Assembly (NCBI RefSeq): GCF_001540865.1
Contig: NC_033640.1
Location: forward strand, 2,089,895 to 2,153,894
From: Ananas comosus
Taxonomy: Eukaryota > Streptophyta > Magnoliopsida > Poales > Bromeliaceae
Length of the DNA stretch: 64,000 bases
Direction: 5' to 3'
Part shown: piece by piece, positions 46,588-58,480 of the stretch
Numbering within the stretch: position 1 is the stretch's first letter
Layout: every line of letters starts with the position of its first letter
Made by a program: the position numbers and the translations under genes
The notes under the pieces: model-generated
What the model saw: only the letters and a program-made list of their open reading frames with translations
Told to the model about the DNA's origin: nothing
Databases searched by the model: none

Positions 46588-49161
46588 CAACCAAAGAGAT
46601 TATAAACTCTATGCTTGAATTAACGACTCCTGATTCCTGATCTGTTCAAGAAACCACTTCTCTGACATTGTCCAGCTTTGTAATAAGAAGATAAAGGTCC
46701 ATTATTACCTATACAAATAAGTTTAAATATGGCTTCATTTGTGTGGCTATTACCTGATAACAGATACCATGTTAGGTTACTATAATAATTATCTGCAACA
46801 ACAGCAAAGGACTGCACATATACAGGCAGCTCAGCACATCCCAACATGCTTTTTAGCCTCGCTGAGACAAGAGAATTATAAAGCACTTTGTACTCTCAGA
46901 CTGATTAACATGTTGTAGGTTAGCAGAGAACTGAACTATAAGTAATCTATTACTATCAAGTATCAGCGGATATCAAACCACGCAAGCAATGCTAAAAGCA
47001 AGATAACCCGTGACATAGAACCGGAACTAAGATAGAAGATGCATACATACCGAACCTTTGAGCAAAGCAACTCTTTGTCCAGCAGTAGCTTCTTTGTCCA
47101 TGATGGCTTCCTATTTTGTGCTTCTTCGATTTCTTCCTTGCGTCTAGAAATTGTTGCCTCCAATGATTGTAAAGTCGTTGCAGCGAGCCAATCTTGGTTG
47201 GGCTGTGAGAAGGATGGAAAACATATAGTTGCAGTATATAACAATCACAAAACCCAAAAAGTAAGTAAAAATAGAGGCTTGTCGGGAGAACGCATATCAA
47301 AAGTTGGTATGGCAAACCTTTGGACCTTCTAATTGATCATGAACTGACGAGTAATAGCAGGTCTCAGCCCCAGTGTGGCAAGTAGGTCCATCAGGCTTTC
47401 CAAGATATATAATCTGAGGACAGATATTGAACTCAACTCAGTTAAGCTTCTAACAATGCAACCCCCGAAAAAAATAAAAAAGGAAAAACAGGGAAAACAA
47501 GAACATGAAAGAAAAGAACAAGCTCTTGAGAGCTTGAGTATGGCAAATGCATACTGAATCGCGATCGCAATCGAGAAAAATGTCGAGGACATTGATGAAA
47601 TTCTTGGAGGTCTCCCCCTTTGTCCACAATGAAGATCGAGATCGGCTGAAGAAAGTAGCCTTTCGAGACAAAATGGTTGTCGCAAGGGCCTCTCGGTTAG
47701 CAAATCCCTGCATAAGAATAGCTCCAGTATCTACATTTTGGGCAATGGCAACCACTAACCCCTTGTTGTCCCACTTCACACTGTCCAACAAGGTTTCGAC
47801 CTAAAGATACATTAGGTAAAAGTATCAAACTATAAGAATCTGATTGTCATCTACTAAAATAAAGAACGTATGTATGTTCGTATAAACAAGCAGTAAGATA
47901 CTGTTTAAAAAAAAAAACACTCCCCTCCTTTTCACTAACTTCTGCTGAGGTGATACATGCAATTTGTGTTGACTTGGAGCAATTTTATGGGTTGTAATTA
48001 GCACATTAACCACACTTGTTTTCAAAATTTGAAAGATCTAGAATTAAACCTTTTCCCATTAACTGTATTTCCTAAAGAAAGTTTTGTGAACCTCAATGTA
48101 ATGCCCTTCCAATAACTAATTTTTCAAGTAATTTCATTAGAGCGCAGCTATAAGTACGATCACCTTCGTATGCATAATTCATTTTCGATGATAGAACTTG
48201 TGAATCGACGATCTATACCGTTAAATATGATTTAAAATACTTGAACAATCTAGAAATCAAATTTCAAGATTTTTCTTTTTACCTCATTTACCTTACGATC
48301 AAAATATCTCAAAATTGACAATTTTAACAGTTGGTACAAGATGTTTTCTCATTTAACATAGTAGAATAAACTTTAACATAGTAGAATAAACAGAATTGGT
48401 TGAATTTTTTTATAGAAAATTCTATCAAAATTGGTCACTCCAATATTGAAACGAAGATTCCGATCCTCTACTTCTAAAAGGTAGCTTGATTTTAATAGTT
48501 CATCTTATATCCGATTGATGAACTTGATAATAATTTTCAAAAAATACAAAATTCGTATCAAGATATTTCAAAAATTCTAAATCATTTTTAATGGTGTTGA
48601 TCATCCATCCGAAGATCATCATCAAAAACTACTTGTGAAAAAGGTTTCGATCACCCTCTCCGAATACTAATTCCCAAAGAAGTTTCGGTGGCCTACAAGT
48701 AATCACCAATTGAAAATAGAAGGTCTAATTTGAGTAATTTTTTTTGGTTTTTGGTGTCAAACAAAGATCAAATCAAACCAAAGAATAGTCAGATCAGATT
48801 AAGACAGTATATAAGTATATATAAAAATTTTAAAAAAAAGAACGAAATTTGGATCGATGGATCCATCGATCGATCGATCGATGAACAGTGGTGATAACGA
48901 ATCCATCCCAAGTAGATCTCGGGACGATGATGGGGGCAACAACAAAGAGGAGAAAAGGGGGTGCGAATGTTGGGAGGTGTACCTTGGAATCATAGCGAAG
49001 CGCTTCTTCGTTCCCAGCAGAAGCAGAAGCAGAAGCGGAAGCGGAAGCGGAAGCAGAAGCGGAAGCAGAAGCGGAAGTAGAAGCAGAGATGGGAGCGTGG
49101 AGCTGCTGCTTCTTCTTCTCCTTCACAGCGAGGAGGCGGCCGCGGCTTACAGGAAAAGCAA

Positions 49162-49193
<32 letters not shown>

Positions 49194-49240
49194 ACTCCGA
49201 CGCCGGGTAAGGAGAGGCGTGCTAACGCCGCCGCCTCCAT
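44847..49240 (-). CDS. HISN2: Histidine biosynthesis bifunctional protein HISN2 (HisI-HisE), plastid
   Basis: Five coding exons on the minus strand: 49240-48983, 47800-47555, 47413-47318, 47202-47051 and 45042-44847, 948 nt, 315 residues; all GT-AG and in frame. Residues 1 to about 80 form a plastid transit peptide with a Gly run and Ser-Ala repeats. Residues 87-200 are phosphoribosyl-AMP cyclohydrolase (HisI): SVKWDNKGLV, DCDRD (D163, D165, D167 for Mg) and zinc cysteines C164, C180, C187 with the family spacing 16 and 7. Residues about 205-315 are phosphoribosyl-ATP pyrophosphohydrolase (HisE), with REEAGELVQTLLE and TASEMADLLYHSMVLL. It performs steps 2 and 3 of histidine synthesis in the plastid. 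The start is the Met before AAALARLSL; an upstream in-frame ATG at 49354 precedes the (GA)n leader and is probably 5' UTR. Intron 4 (2 kb) contains an (AAT)n repeat. The protein is longer than the 281-residue Arabidopsis enzyme mainly because of the repeats in the transit peptide. Confidence 0.95.
46556..46585. repeat. (AAT)n microsatellite in HISN2 intron 4
   Basis: About ten AAT units, noncoding. Confidence 0.9.
48140..48660. mobile_element. Foldback MITE-like element in HISN2 intron 1
   Basis: Arms 'gaatcgacgatctataccg' (48200) and inverted 'ggtgttgatcatccatcc' (48592), with 'tagaaatcaaatttcaag' beside the left arm. The same family occurs at 39290-39800, and fragments are at 32200 and 57800. 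Confidence 0.55.
49018..49192 (-). repeat. Coding repeats in the HISN2 transit peptide
   Basis: Hexamer-type repeats (49018-49086) encode alternating Ser-Ala residues and a (GCC)n run (49164-49192) encodes about ten Gly. They are in frame and only lengthen the targeting region. Confidence 0.85.
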
Positions 49241-49267
49241 GAGAAAGGAGAGAGAAGAAGAGAGGTC

Positions 49268-49268
49268 T

Positions 49269-49303
<35 letters not shown>
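49268..49303. repeat. (GA)n in the HISN2 5' leader
   Basis: About 17 GA units on the plus strand, CT in the transcript, 28-63 bp upstream of the chosen ATG. A CT-rich leader is common in plant housekeeping genes. Confidence 0.9.
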
Positions 49304-49312
<9 letters not shown>

Positions 49313-49339
49313 CATAGATGTAGGGGTTTTCTTTTTGCA

Positions 49340-50443
49340 TTTAGCCCCCTCCAAACTTTTTTATTGTAGAATTCACCCCACAAAAATTATAAACGGAAAT
49401 ATGTATAAACATCCCTCAACTATTACCCGTTTTGATGTGACTACTTAATCTTTAAAAATTTTGATTTTACTGTCTCTTTAAATTCAAAATTTCAATGAGT
49501 CGATTATCTTTATGGATTTAGTCGGTATATTTTATAAAATTCATAAAATTGTGAATCTATTAAAATAAATAATTAGCTTAAATTTTACATCCGAATAATT
49601 ATTAAATAAATTAAATCAAATAAATTGAGAGATTGAGTACTAAAATTAAAATTTTGAAAGGTTGGATAATCAAATTAAAATTGTATGTGGTTCAGATAAA
49701 TTTTATACATTTGTTTTAATTTTAAATACAAAATAATCATATATTGTCTAAATCGGTGCCACGTGAATAGCAGATATACTGTGTTTACGTAATACTTTTT
49801 TAATACGGTAAACTAATTAACACTCACACCACGTAAATTTATATATTGTGATAAAATTACTCCCTCCTCCCAACCATCAATAAATTAAAAAAAAAAATTT
49901 AAATAGGGGGGTGTTTGGTTTTCCTAAAATATTCTAAAAAATAATTTCTGAAAAATATTTTTCGTCCATTTATTTTTCTAAAGGAATAATTTTTCAAAAC
50001 AATTTCTAATTTTTGTAAAAAAATAATTGTTTTTTGTTTTTTCTTTTTTTTTTAAGGAAAACGAAAACTACTGAAAAAAATATTTTGGGTTAAATATCAA
50101 TATATCCTTATTTTCTAGCTAGGTGGAGAAAGGGAATAGAGAGAGATAAAAAACTGAAAAAAAAATTGACGAAAATTAATAAAATTTAATTAAAAGAATA
50201 TTTTTGTTAGATATTAAAAGCTTACAGATGTAAATAAGTAAACTTAAAATCTGAAGAGATATATAACAATATTTTAAAAAGCAGATCGAATAGTAACCCA
50301 AAAATGTTACTGGGTTCAACAGTCACTTATTCAACCAGTGAGTAAACCATCGGTTCAACCAATAACGTCAACATAACATCATAAATATTTAATTATTATT
50401 TAAATTTTACTGTATAAATAAAACATATGCATATATAATTATT
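49340..50443. other. AT-rich intergenic DNA upstream of HISN2
   Basis: No gene. 49910-50060 opens 'gggtgtttggttttcc', a phrase typical of MITE ends, without a clear partner. Confidence 0.4.
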
Positions 50444-50447
50444 CTAG

Positions 50448-51685
50448 TCTATAAACTCTTATGAATCCCCGTTCTCTTTTGTCCACGTGGCAACATTAGC
50501 TTAATCTAATCTTCTGTGGGCCCTACCTGTCATCTTAAGGCACTCTGTTATTTAATTAGTGGGTGGGGCCCACCCAACTAAATTTTTTCATTTAATCTTC
50601 CCTACTTCTAATTAATTTCGTCTTCCTCCCCGGGCTTCTTCGCTCGCTCCTCTAGGTGCCGCTCCGACTCCTGTTCCCTCTCTGGACGTACTGTTGGGCT
50701 GAGTTCATGGCCGGACTTCTTGCCGTCGCGCCCGTTCCCTTTGGCAACGCTTCGTTTCGTTCGCCCCCTAGATGCCGCTCCAACTTCTATTCCCTCTCTA
50801 GATGGAATGTTGGGCCGAGTTCATAGTCGTCCCTTCTTCCGATCACGCCGTTCCTGTTAGCGGTGCTTCGTTTCGGCTTATTCATTCCCTCCGGCCACGA
50901 AAATGGCTCGGATTCATCCTCCGTGATCCTTTCTTGCTGCCTATATAATATGGCTCTGTAAAAATTTTATTTGCAAAAAAAAAACCCTATTTCTCTCTTA
51001 CGAAGCCATAATTTTTTTACTGGAGACGAAGCCATATATTCGAAGTTTGAAATCCTTCATTCTGTTGGATTTCTGCACATTTCTTGCTATAGTTAGAAGC
51101 AGGGACGAAGCCAGGATTTAATTCTGGGGGGCCAAAAATATATTATGCAAAATATATTAATAAAACAAACTATATATAATAAAAATTTGAAGTACACAAA
51201 TACAAAAAAAAACTTTAAAAATTTTACGTACCATACAAAAATTAGAATAGTGCTCGGCGCTCCTTCAAGTCACGAAATCCATCAATGATTGAATCAATAG
51301 TAAACTTCTCGGCAATTTCTCTTTNTTAAATAATTTAGACTACTGGTATTAGATATAAATATTAATTTTATAATATTGAGCATTCACATATAAATTGTAC
51401 ATTAAAAAATAAAAAAAATTGATACAGCTTTAGTTAATTTTATATTTGACGTATATTAATTGCGAGAATCACAAACAATAATTTCTCTTCTCATTCACTA
51501 ACTACTGGAGGACTACGATACCTACTAAAATTATTTCACTAATTAATGGGGCACTATTATACCCACTAAAATTTTTTGATGTAAATATTGTACCATTTAA
51601 ATTCTGAAATTAATTTTTATAACTAATTTTTAAAATTAAATTTTAAAAATAATTATCTGCAGCATCGCACGGATCTCTTAACTAG
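50448..51685 (+). mobile_element. Possible Helitron-like element carrying a 115-bp tandem repeat
   Basis: Starts TCTATAAACTCT immediately after another CTAG (50444-50447) and ends 'gcatcgcacggatctcttaa' then CTAG, followed by T (51686). The 3' end is a good match to plant Helitron termini. 50636-50880 holds two GC-rich units of about 115 bp ('tcttccctctctggacg', 'gttgggctgagttcatgg' and their variants). No RepHel helicase is present, so it would be non-autonomous. The left boundary is uncertain. Confidence 0.4.
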
Positions 51686-51686
51686 T

Positions 51687-52042
51687 TTAGAACTATAAGA
51701 GAATCTCAACTGTCGAATGCGTTGAAAGATAATATATGGACGTCACTCACATAGTCTCATTTAATTAGTGTAATCGTGCGTTTAGATGCTTCAATGTTAC
51801 TTTATTTTTTGTAGACCTAGTTAATGTTTCATTGTTTCCATTGACCCAAAACTATAGCAGCTGCAGATGATGCAACAAGGTAATGGCACAAGCTGTTCAG
51901 AATATAATATTTTGAAATTATTGCATGTACCTGTTGCACCATACACCACGCTCTTAAAACCCTAACTATAAAAAGCATAAAAAAAAATTAATCGAAATTT
52001 AATGATCAAATATTGGATATATATGTTCTATAACTTTGTCAA

Positions 52043-52079
<37 letters not shown>

Positions 52080-53115
52080 NNNNNNNNNNNNNNNNNNNNN
52101 NNNNNNNNNNNNNNNNNNNNNNNNNNNNNNNNNNNNNNNNNNNNNNNNNNNNNNNNNNNNNNNNNNNNNNNNNNNNNNNAAAGAGAAGAAATCACTTCCT
52201 ATAAAGTATCAAAAAGAAAGACAATTAAACCTGCTATCACCTGAGCACTCATAAGTTTCTGGAAATAATCCATACTACATAACATTGAAAAGTACATATC
52301 AAACCTCATTAACTTCAAATGAGTCTCAAACGCAAGAAGATTACATTATAAAACTATTGACAATTACTATTAGAATACTAATCAAAAGTACCAGCAACTC
52401 TCAATCATGGCTCAAGAGTTAAATGAATTCAATTGCACTATTAAGGTTCATTGAAAATATATCTTTCTCATGCACAATGTAACCATCAAACTCGAACAAA
52501 AACCAAGCTACTATTCTAGTAAAAGTTAGGTGAGATCCGCATAAGACATTAATAAATGATAAAGGACATCTAAAACTAACCACATTGTAAAACATCAAAT
52601 TCTGTTCATATTTGACAAAGACTTTGCCTGAAAACTAAGAACAAATGTAGCACTTTGGTATATCTCAAAACATTTAAAACCCCACTAATCTAACAAACTA
52701 ATATTCTTATTCAACAAATTATTGCTGACCATAACCATTACATCGAATATGAGTAAGAAAAGAGTACGTAAGAAATGCATTTAAACACATTTAAAAATAA
52801 AAAAAAAAAATGGTATACCATTGCACAAAAGGATGCTGGTGGAATGGGACATCATAACGACACTCAGCACGGTACATGCCAAGGCCCAAGCAGTAAGCTG
52901 CTTATATTGTCGATTTCAAAAGAAGAATAGAACCATCTCCTCTTAATCCTTATTCAACATATAAAGTCAAGGCAAATAACATGAAAAAGCAAATCACAAA
53001 AGTAGTTGCCTTTGGAAATTCAGTCGATTTATTGGAAGAACTATTAGTGTGAGAATGAGGCAGGGAAGCCTTATTTTTACAACCACACGCTTGACAAATA
53101 TGATGTTTACAATAC
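51687..53115. other. Intergenic DNA with (AT)n and an assembly gap
   Basis: (AT)n at 52045-52078 runs straight into a 100-base N gap (52080-52179), which is probably why assembly stopped. 52180-53115 holds no recognisable gene; the downstream exons of the decarboxylase pseudogene (PLP-lysine region) are not found here. Confidence 0.6.
52080..52179. other. Assembly gap (100 N)
   Basis: Exactly 100 N, a conventional unknown-size gap. Confidence 0.99.
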
Positions 53116-54527
53116 CTGGCATGCTGTTTACATAGCAGAATGCGTCTGATCGGAACAATAAACCACCAGCTTTTCAAGGGACTTTCTTCCAGCCTTCAAT
53201 AAAATTTTGTCTCTTGCAGCTAATAGAACTACAAGGACAGCTTCGCTCGCTGTTCCTTGGATTACCGTTCCACCTCGCCCTGCAAGATGATCATCAAATA
53301 TCAGCCAAAACGAAGCAGAGAAGGCAGGGAAACTAAAGGGATCTTTTTGCATATACACCCATAGCGAAAGCTCCAGAGATTTTGTTTTACCAAATACCTA
53401 GCCGCGGCTTCCCAGAGTAACGAAGCCATTCCGAAAGCCAGCGAAATAGGCATTAACAGCATCGCAATTCTTATCTGTTGAAAAGAACTGCTCAGGCAGC
53501 TTAAGGATTTAGCGAACCAATCTAAAACGAGCATCTCCAGCTCCGTCGCGACAGAAGACGCTATCCAACTGAACCCAACAATATTGAAGCCGGCGCTGAG
53601 CATCTCTCCTAGGAACCCAGCAGTGCTGCTATTAGACGGATAATAAGCAAAATAATCGGGGCTCTGCCGATGGGTGATGCCTGGTATTATCTTCTGACGT
53701 ATATCTACGCACGCAAAACATTTCTGAATACGCATATCCCTATTCTCGCAAATATAAGAAGGCTTAATCAAAACAGAGAAGAGAATCTCGCGTTGTGAAG
53801 TACAGTGAAGTAGTTTCACCGTCGAAAACATCTTCGAGATTTTCAGGCTTGCTGGGAGCCGAATCAGGTAGAAGCTCCTTAAGATATCCTGGCTGCAGGG
53901 AAAGGTACTAAGTTATAGATTAAAAAAAAAAAAAGATTAACACAAACATGAAAAGGAAAACCAACCATCTTGTCGTGCAAAAATGAAAACAACAAAGTAT
54001 CACAGGAGATGCCAACGAAAAAAAACAAATTTACACCAATCATCGAGATTAATTTCAAAGAACAGTTTTTGTAGACTGAAATTGTAAGTTCTAATTTGAA
54101 GTTTCTACTTCTATCATAAATAATAATAACAATGAGAAAGGATGTTAGAGCTTCCTCGAGAAGTTTTATTCAAATTAATCTAATTTCAACTAATCCAATC
54201 TGGAATCTCCTACTAGTTATTAATGGAACTGTAGCCTCATTTGCCAAATTTGACAAAACTGCAATTGAACTTAACAAAATTCATCATTTAACATGCTAAA
54301 ATAACTCAAATCAAAACAATTGGAAGCTGAGATTTAAAAATGGGCTTTAACAAAATGGGATTTTCCATAAATTTTGAGGAGCAAAATCTCTCACCATGAG
54401 TCGAGATAAAAATGGGCTTTACCTCAACTTGGCTAAGAACGGGAAAAGATTCGCTCATTTTGTAGTAATCGGCGATGAAATCGACCACCATTTTGTGGGC
54501 GTACTCCCTCAGCTGCTCTGAATCCAT
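53116..54527 (-). pseudogene. Aromatic-L-amino-acid (tyrosine/tryptophan) decarboxylase pseudogene, 3'-truncated
   Basis: Minus strand, four recognisable exons: 54527-54423 (MDSEQLREYAHKMVVDF, SFPVLSQVE), 53892-53820 ([13 protein letters not shown]), 53704-53475 ([48 protein letters not shown]) and 53279-53116 ([33 protein letters not shown]). These are hallmarks of group II PLP decarboxylases (TYDC/TDC). Damage: a one-base deletion near 53506-53508 shifts the frame after LDWFAK; the exon 3 donor reads CAG|ATAAG instead of GTAAG; and TAA at 53128-53130 replaces a Gln codon just after DQTHSA. The later exons with the PLP-binding lysine are absent. No ATG lies in frame upstream of 54527, so the usual N-terminal residues are also missing. 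A solo LTR (54654-55198) begins 127 bp upstream. It cannot make an active enzyme. Confidence 0.92.
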
Positions 54528-54653
54528 CGGCTTCAACTCGTTCTCCCTTGAAGAAGCATCAAAATAAAGTTTATATTAAAAGAGGAAAAAAAAAAAAAAG
54601 AAAGAAGAAAAATCAGAGATTTAAGAATGAAAATATTAGAGTTAAATACTAAC

Positions 54654-55198
54654 TGTTGGATAAAATCAATTAAATATTCAAAAATATAAGTCGCAAAAAT
54701 CTCATAGATTTTTACGTACCTCTTTTGTGGTGCGGAATTAATATTGTGATTACCAGGATCTGATCTTGTCTTGTTTTACGAACTCGTTGATCCGCCAACG
54801 TCCTGTCTCAATTTGTTGCGTGTTGTTCTTTCTCGTTGCAATCCGGCTACTAGAGTCGATCGCCGCACACCGCCCAAATCCCTAGGGTTTATGATGGTGC
54901 CCTAGAGCGAACCCAAGAGAGAGAATTTTTTGTGGAGAGATGATTATTATTTTTTTCGTTGTTTTGTATGTGGTCAATACCTCATGTATTTATAGGCCAT
55001 CAGGGAGATATTAATCCTAATCATATTCTAACTAAATCTCACATAGATAGAGATTTAAACAGATTAGGATTTATCTATTAGATTTATTCCTTATCCCAAG
55101 TGGACTAGGAATATAACAGATAATTATAAATATTTATTTCTTATCCCATATGGATTAGAAATATTTTAGATAAGTCCCAATGTGGACGAATCCTAACA
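54654..55198. mobile_element. Solo LTR (copia-like) with 5-bp TSD
   Basis: Starts TGTTGGATAAAATC and ends GGACGAATCCTAACA, so it has TG...CA ends with short inverted repeats. The exact 5-bp duplication ctaac flanks it (54649-54653, 55199-55203). 545 bp with no internal domain or second LTR, so it is a recombination remnant. The inverted 'ccctagggttt' region (54885-54900) may mark its transcript start. Confidence 0.88.
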
Positions 55199-55203
55199 CT
55201 AAC

Positions 55204-57480
55204 ATTGGAGATGGAAGAGAGAGAAGAAGAAGAAGAAGAAGAAGAAGAAGATTAGTGTTGGGAGAAACGGAGGGAGTCGGAGAGAGAGAGTGTAATGGGG
55301 CGGATGATTTTGTAATGGTGTGGGAGGTGGTGTTAGCTAATCCTACCCCAAATGAGCTATCCCGGAATAGCCCATTTGGGGTGGGGTTAGCTACCCCACC
55401 CCACCCCACTACTCTACCCAAACAAAACACTATTTTACCTATTATTTTTTTTATCCCACCTACTTCAACCAAACACTATTTTATCTATGCCCGGACTAAA
55501 CCCAATACTCAACCAAATACAAAATTACTCTAACCCCACCTTAACCCTGAACTTAACTCTATCCCTGAAATAACAATTTTTTACTTAACTCTGAACCAAA
55601 CGGTTCAAGGTTCCCTCTGCGTTTGGTTCTGGGATAAATAAAAATTGCTTATTTATACAAATTTATATATAAGCAGTAACTAAATTAATTTTACGTTTAA
55701 ATAAAAATTAAGTTGTTATTAAGAATAAAATAAATAGTATTTGGATGGTTAAATTGGAACAAGAAAAATATAAGAGTTAAAATTAATTATTAATAATTAA
55801 TTAGCTAATTAATTACAAATAATAAATTAATTAATTAATTACTTTATTATTTAAGCAATAGATAAAATGATTAAATATATTAATTAGATTAATTAATAAT
55901 TTAATACTATAATTAAAATTAAATTTAAATTTTAATTGATCTTGTTCTCACTTGAGAACAAGTTTGGTTTAGGAAAAAAGATGGAACAATAGTTTGAGGC
56001 TTATACCGGATTATACCAGCTTATTCTAGAGATCCGAGAAGTACTATTCTCGAATACCAATACAGCGTTTGGAAACAAGGGCGGGAACAATGGCATATTC
56101 CCCCCTTATTTACGAACCAAACGCCTCCTTACTATTCCTTAATTTCTTATAATTCATATGAAAAGATCCTTAAAAATAATAAAAATATATCAAAAATTAT
56201 TTTTTCTATGTATAACATGTCAGAATAATTTGATCATTTAGTCCTCTTCATCAACGTTCGTAAGTTTTCGAAAATAATTTTGAAAATTTAAAAAGACAAT
56301 ACAGGTTTTTAAAAGTTAGAAAAAAGGTAAAAATAATGATATTTACAAGAGATTTTTTGTAGTTTAACTTTTAAATTATCTATATTGAAGAGTGTAGATT
56401 AATTTCATGAATAATTAGCAGCGGAATCATTCTTTATGAAGCAATTTTCTATGCATTCAAGTGCAAGAAAATTTTGCAGCAATCAATAACAGGGTTATTC
56501 TCTGCACAGTTGGTTAGACAAAATTTTTATACGGTGCTCCACATAGAATTTTTATAAATCGGAGCTTTTAATTGGACAGTAAAACTCGTAAATAATTTAA
56601 ATCTATAAATCAACTAATTAAATCCTAAAAAGTTTTAATTTGTATTTTTAAATTTTTAAATCTTTTTGTTTGAATTATTTAATAATATTATATTTTAAAA
56701 TTTAAATGTATAATTTATTTTTACAAGCTTAATTAATATGTTTTACATAATTTATCTGTCTATCTTTTTAACACATAATTAACTAATAAGTCTAAATTTT
56801 ATATCAATTCTTTTCATATTACTTATATAGAATAAATTAAAAAATTATTAAAATTAAAATTTTTATAGATTAAATAGTTGAATCAAAATGGCATGTCATA
56901 GTATCTACCGATTTTTATCCATGAAACATGAAGAAGTTACTTCCCTGCACCCAGTGTAGGTGGAAACGGAGCAGGCCAGAGCGAGCTTGCCTCAGCTCAA
57001 ATTCGGCTTGAAATTAAATTTCGAGCCTAAATTTAAGTCAAGCGCTCGGCTTGAAATTAATTCGAAGCCGACGCGAGCAGCTAATTTCGAGTCGAGCGAG
57101 CTCGAGCTGAAAGCGAGCGCGCTTGAAATTCTCAACACTGTACGATTGAATAGTTTAATTTGGTATAGAAAATTATTTATAATTTGATACAAAAATATAT
57201 CTAATAGTTCAAGATACAAAATAATTATTATGAAATACGGATATTATAATAGTAAAGAAAAATTAAATTTACGAGTTGAATATCTAATCTTTTAAGCTTT
57301 CGCATGTCTTCTCTTCCGCTTCAATTTTCCATATTATCTTTTCCACCTATACGTCAAAAAAATGAATAAATTATACTAGACAAAATTAGATTAAACTATC
57401 TTAATATAATAACTAAAATCCAAATTTATATAAATAATAATTTTCGTACCTTAAAAAATTTCTGTATATTTCTCAAGCAC
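55204..57480. other. Intergenic DNA with (GAA)n, a foldback element and a GCTCG repeat fragment
   Basis: (GAA)n is at 55224-55252. 55330-55415 contains inverted 'ctaccccaaatgag'-type phrases. About 55628-56128 begins 'gcgtttggttctggg' and ends 'cgaaccaaacgc', a foldback element. 56960-57130 is a worn GCTCG repeat. No gene. Confidence 0.5.
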
Positions 57481-58480
57481 GACCATTAATGGCAAGGTAT
57501 GCACAGGCGCGGGCGCGTGCGTTACTTGAAACTTTTGGGAGGTCAAGTTTGGGCCGCTTTGAGGAGAGAGAGAGAGAGAGAGAGACGGAGGAGACTGAGA
57601 GAGAGATTAGGAATTTAAGCTTTGGTAAAAGAAAAGGAGGGAGAGAGTGTAAATTTAGTAAAATTTTATCTTTTTGTTGGCATATTGGGTTTGTTCTTAT
57701 GGCCCAGCAATATTGGCTCAATTTTAACTAAACTTAGGTTACTCACTTAGCCCCTATATATATATATATAGGGGCTAAGTGAGTAACCTAAGCTGATATA
57801 CTATCAGTAGCACGGAGGTCTCCATGCTACCAAGTTGTTTTTAATAATGCGATTTCCAAATCGATGATCGGCTCTTATATTATACTCTTCTTCTCTCAAT
57901 TAAAACTCTAGTAATAGAAACTCTTCTTCTTCTTCTCCCTTTTCCTCGCTCTCCTCCAATGCTAGTTTCGAACCCGTAACTAGAATTTCTCCGCCCCTAT
58001 TCATCTACAATGCGTATTGCTTCACCCATATCGAACGCGTATTACTTTTCCATTTAATTTTTTCTATTGTTTTTTCATACTTTGCTAAAAATAAGATTTA
58101 GGAGAAATGGAATGAGAGAAGTGGTTGTAACAATGATGGATTGGGTTGGATTTTAAAGAGGATGAAAATTTGGCATTTTACTTATTTATTGTTAAAAATT
58201 TAATAAATATCTAACGGTAACAAATCAGAGGAATAAATATGAATATCCCTCTCTAACGATAATAAATTAGACAAATAAATATGAATATCCCTCTCTAACG
58301 ATAACAAATCAGAAAAAAAAATAAATATTATTAAATTTTTATAGAAATAAAAGTTAAAAATTAAATCTTGTAAAAATATATTTACTATTCAATAAATTTA
58401 TATGCAATTAACCCTTAAAGTCAAGGTCGACGTAAGCCTCTTCCATCTATCTCTGTCACTGTAGAGTGGGATTGGTCTGA
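57481..58480. other. Intergenic DNA with (GA)n and a perfect palindrome
   Basis: (GA)n at 57564-57583; perfect 60-bp palindrome at 57733-57792; fragment of the 'ccaaatcgatgatcggc' foldback family at 57800-57880. 58200-58320 repeats 'aacgataacaaatcaga' three times. No gene. Confidence 0.6.
57733..57792. repeat. Perfect 60-bp palindrome
   Basis: 30-bp arms starting cttaggttactcacttagcc, no mismatch and no loop; the centre is a TA run. Possibly the fused ends of a deleted foldback element. Confidence 0.95.

Noticed and set aside
48857..49210. Arg-Ser-rich plus-strand frame resembling an SR protein
   Set aside because: It is the antisense reading of the Ser-Ala repeat in HISN2 exon 1.
49241..49354. 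Upstream HISN2 start at 49354
   Set aside because: The extension is mostly translation of the (GA)n tract (Leu-Ser repeats); a plastid transit peptide already begins at 49240.
51105..51340. hAT transposase remnant suggested by minus-strand 'REIAEKFTIDSIIDGFRDL'-like text
   Set aside because: Only about 25 residues, interrupted by N at 51325 and without a recognisable domain; too little to assign.
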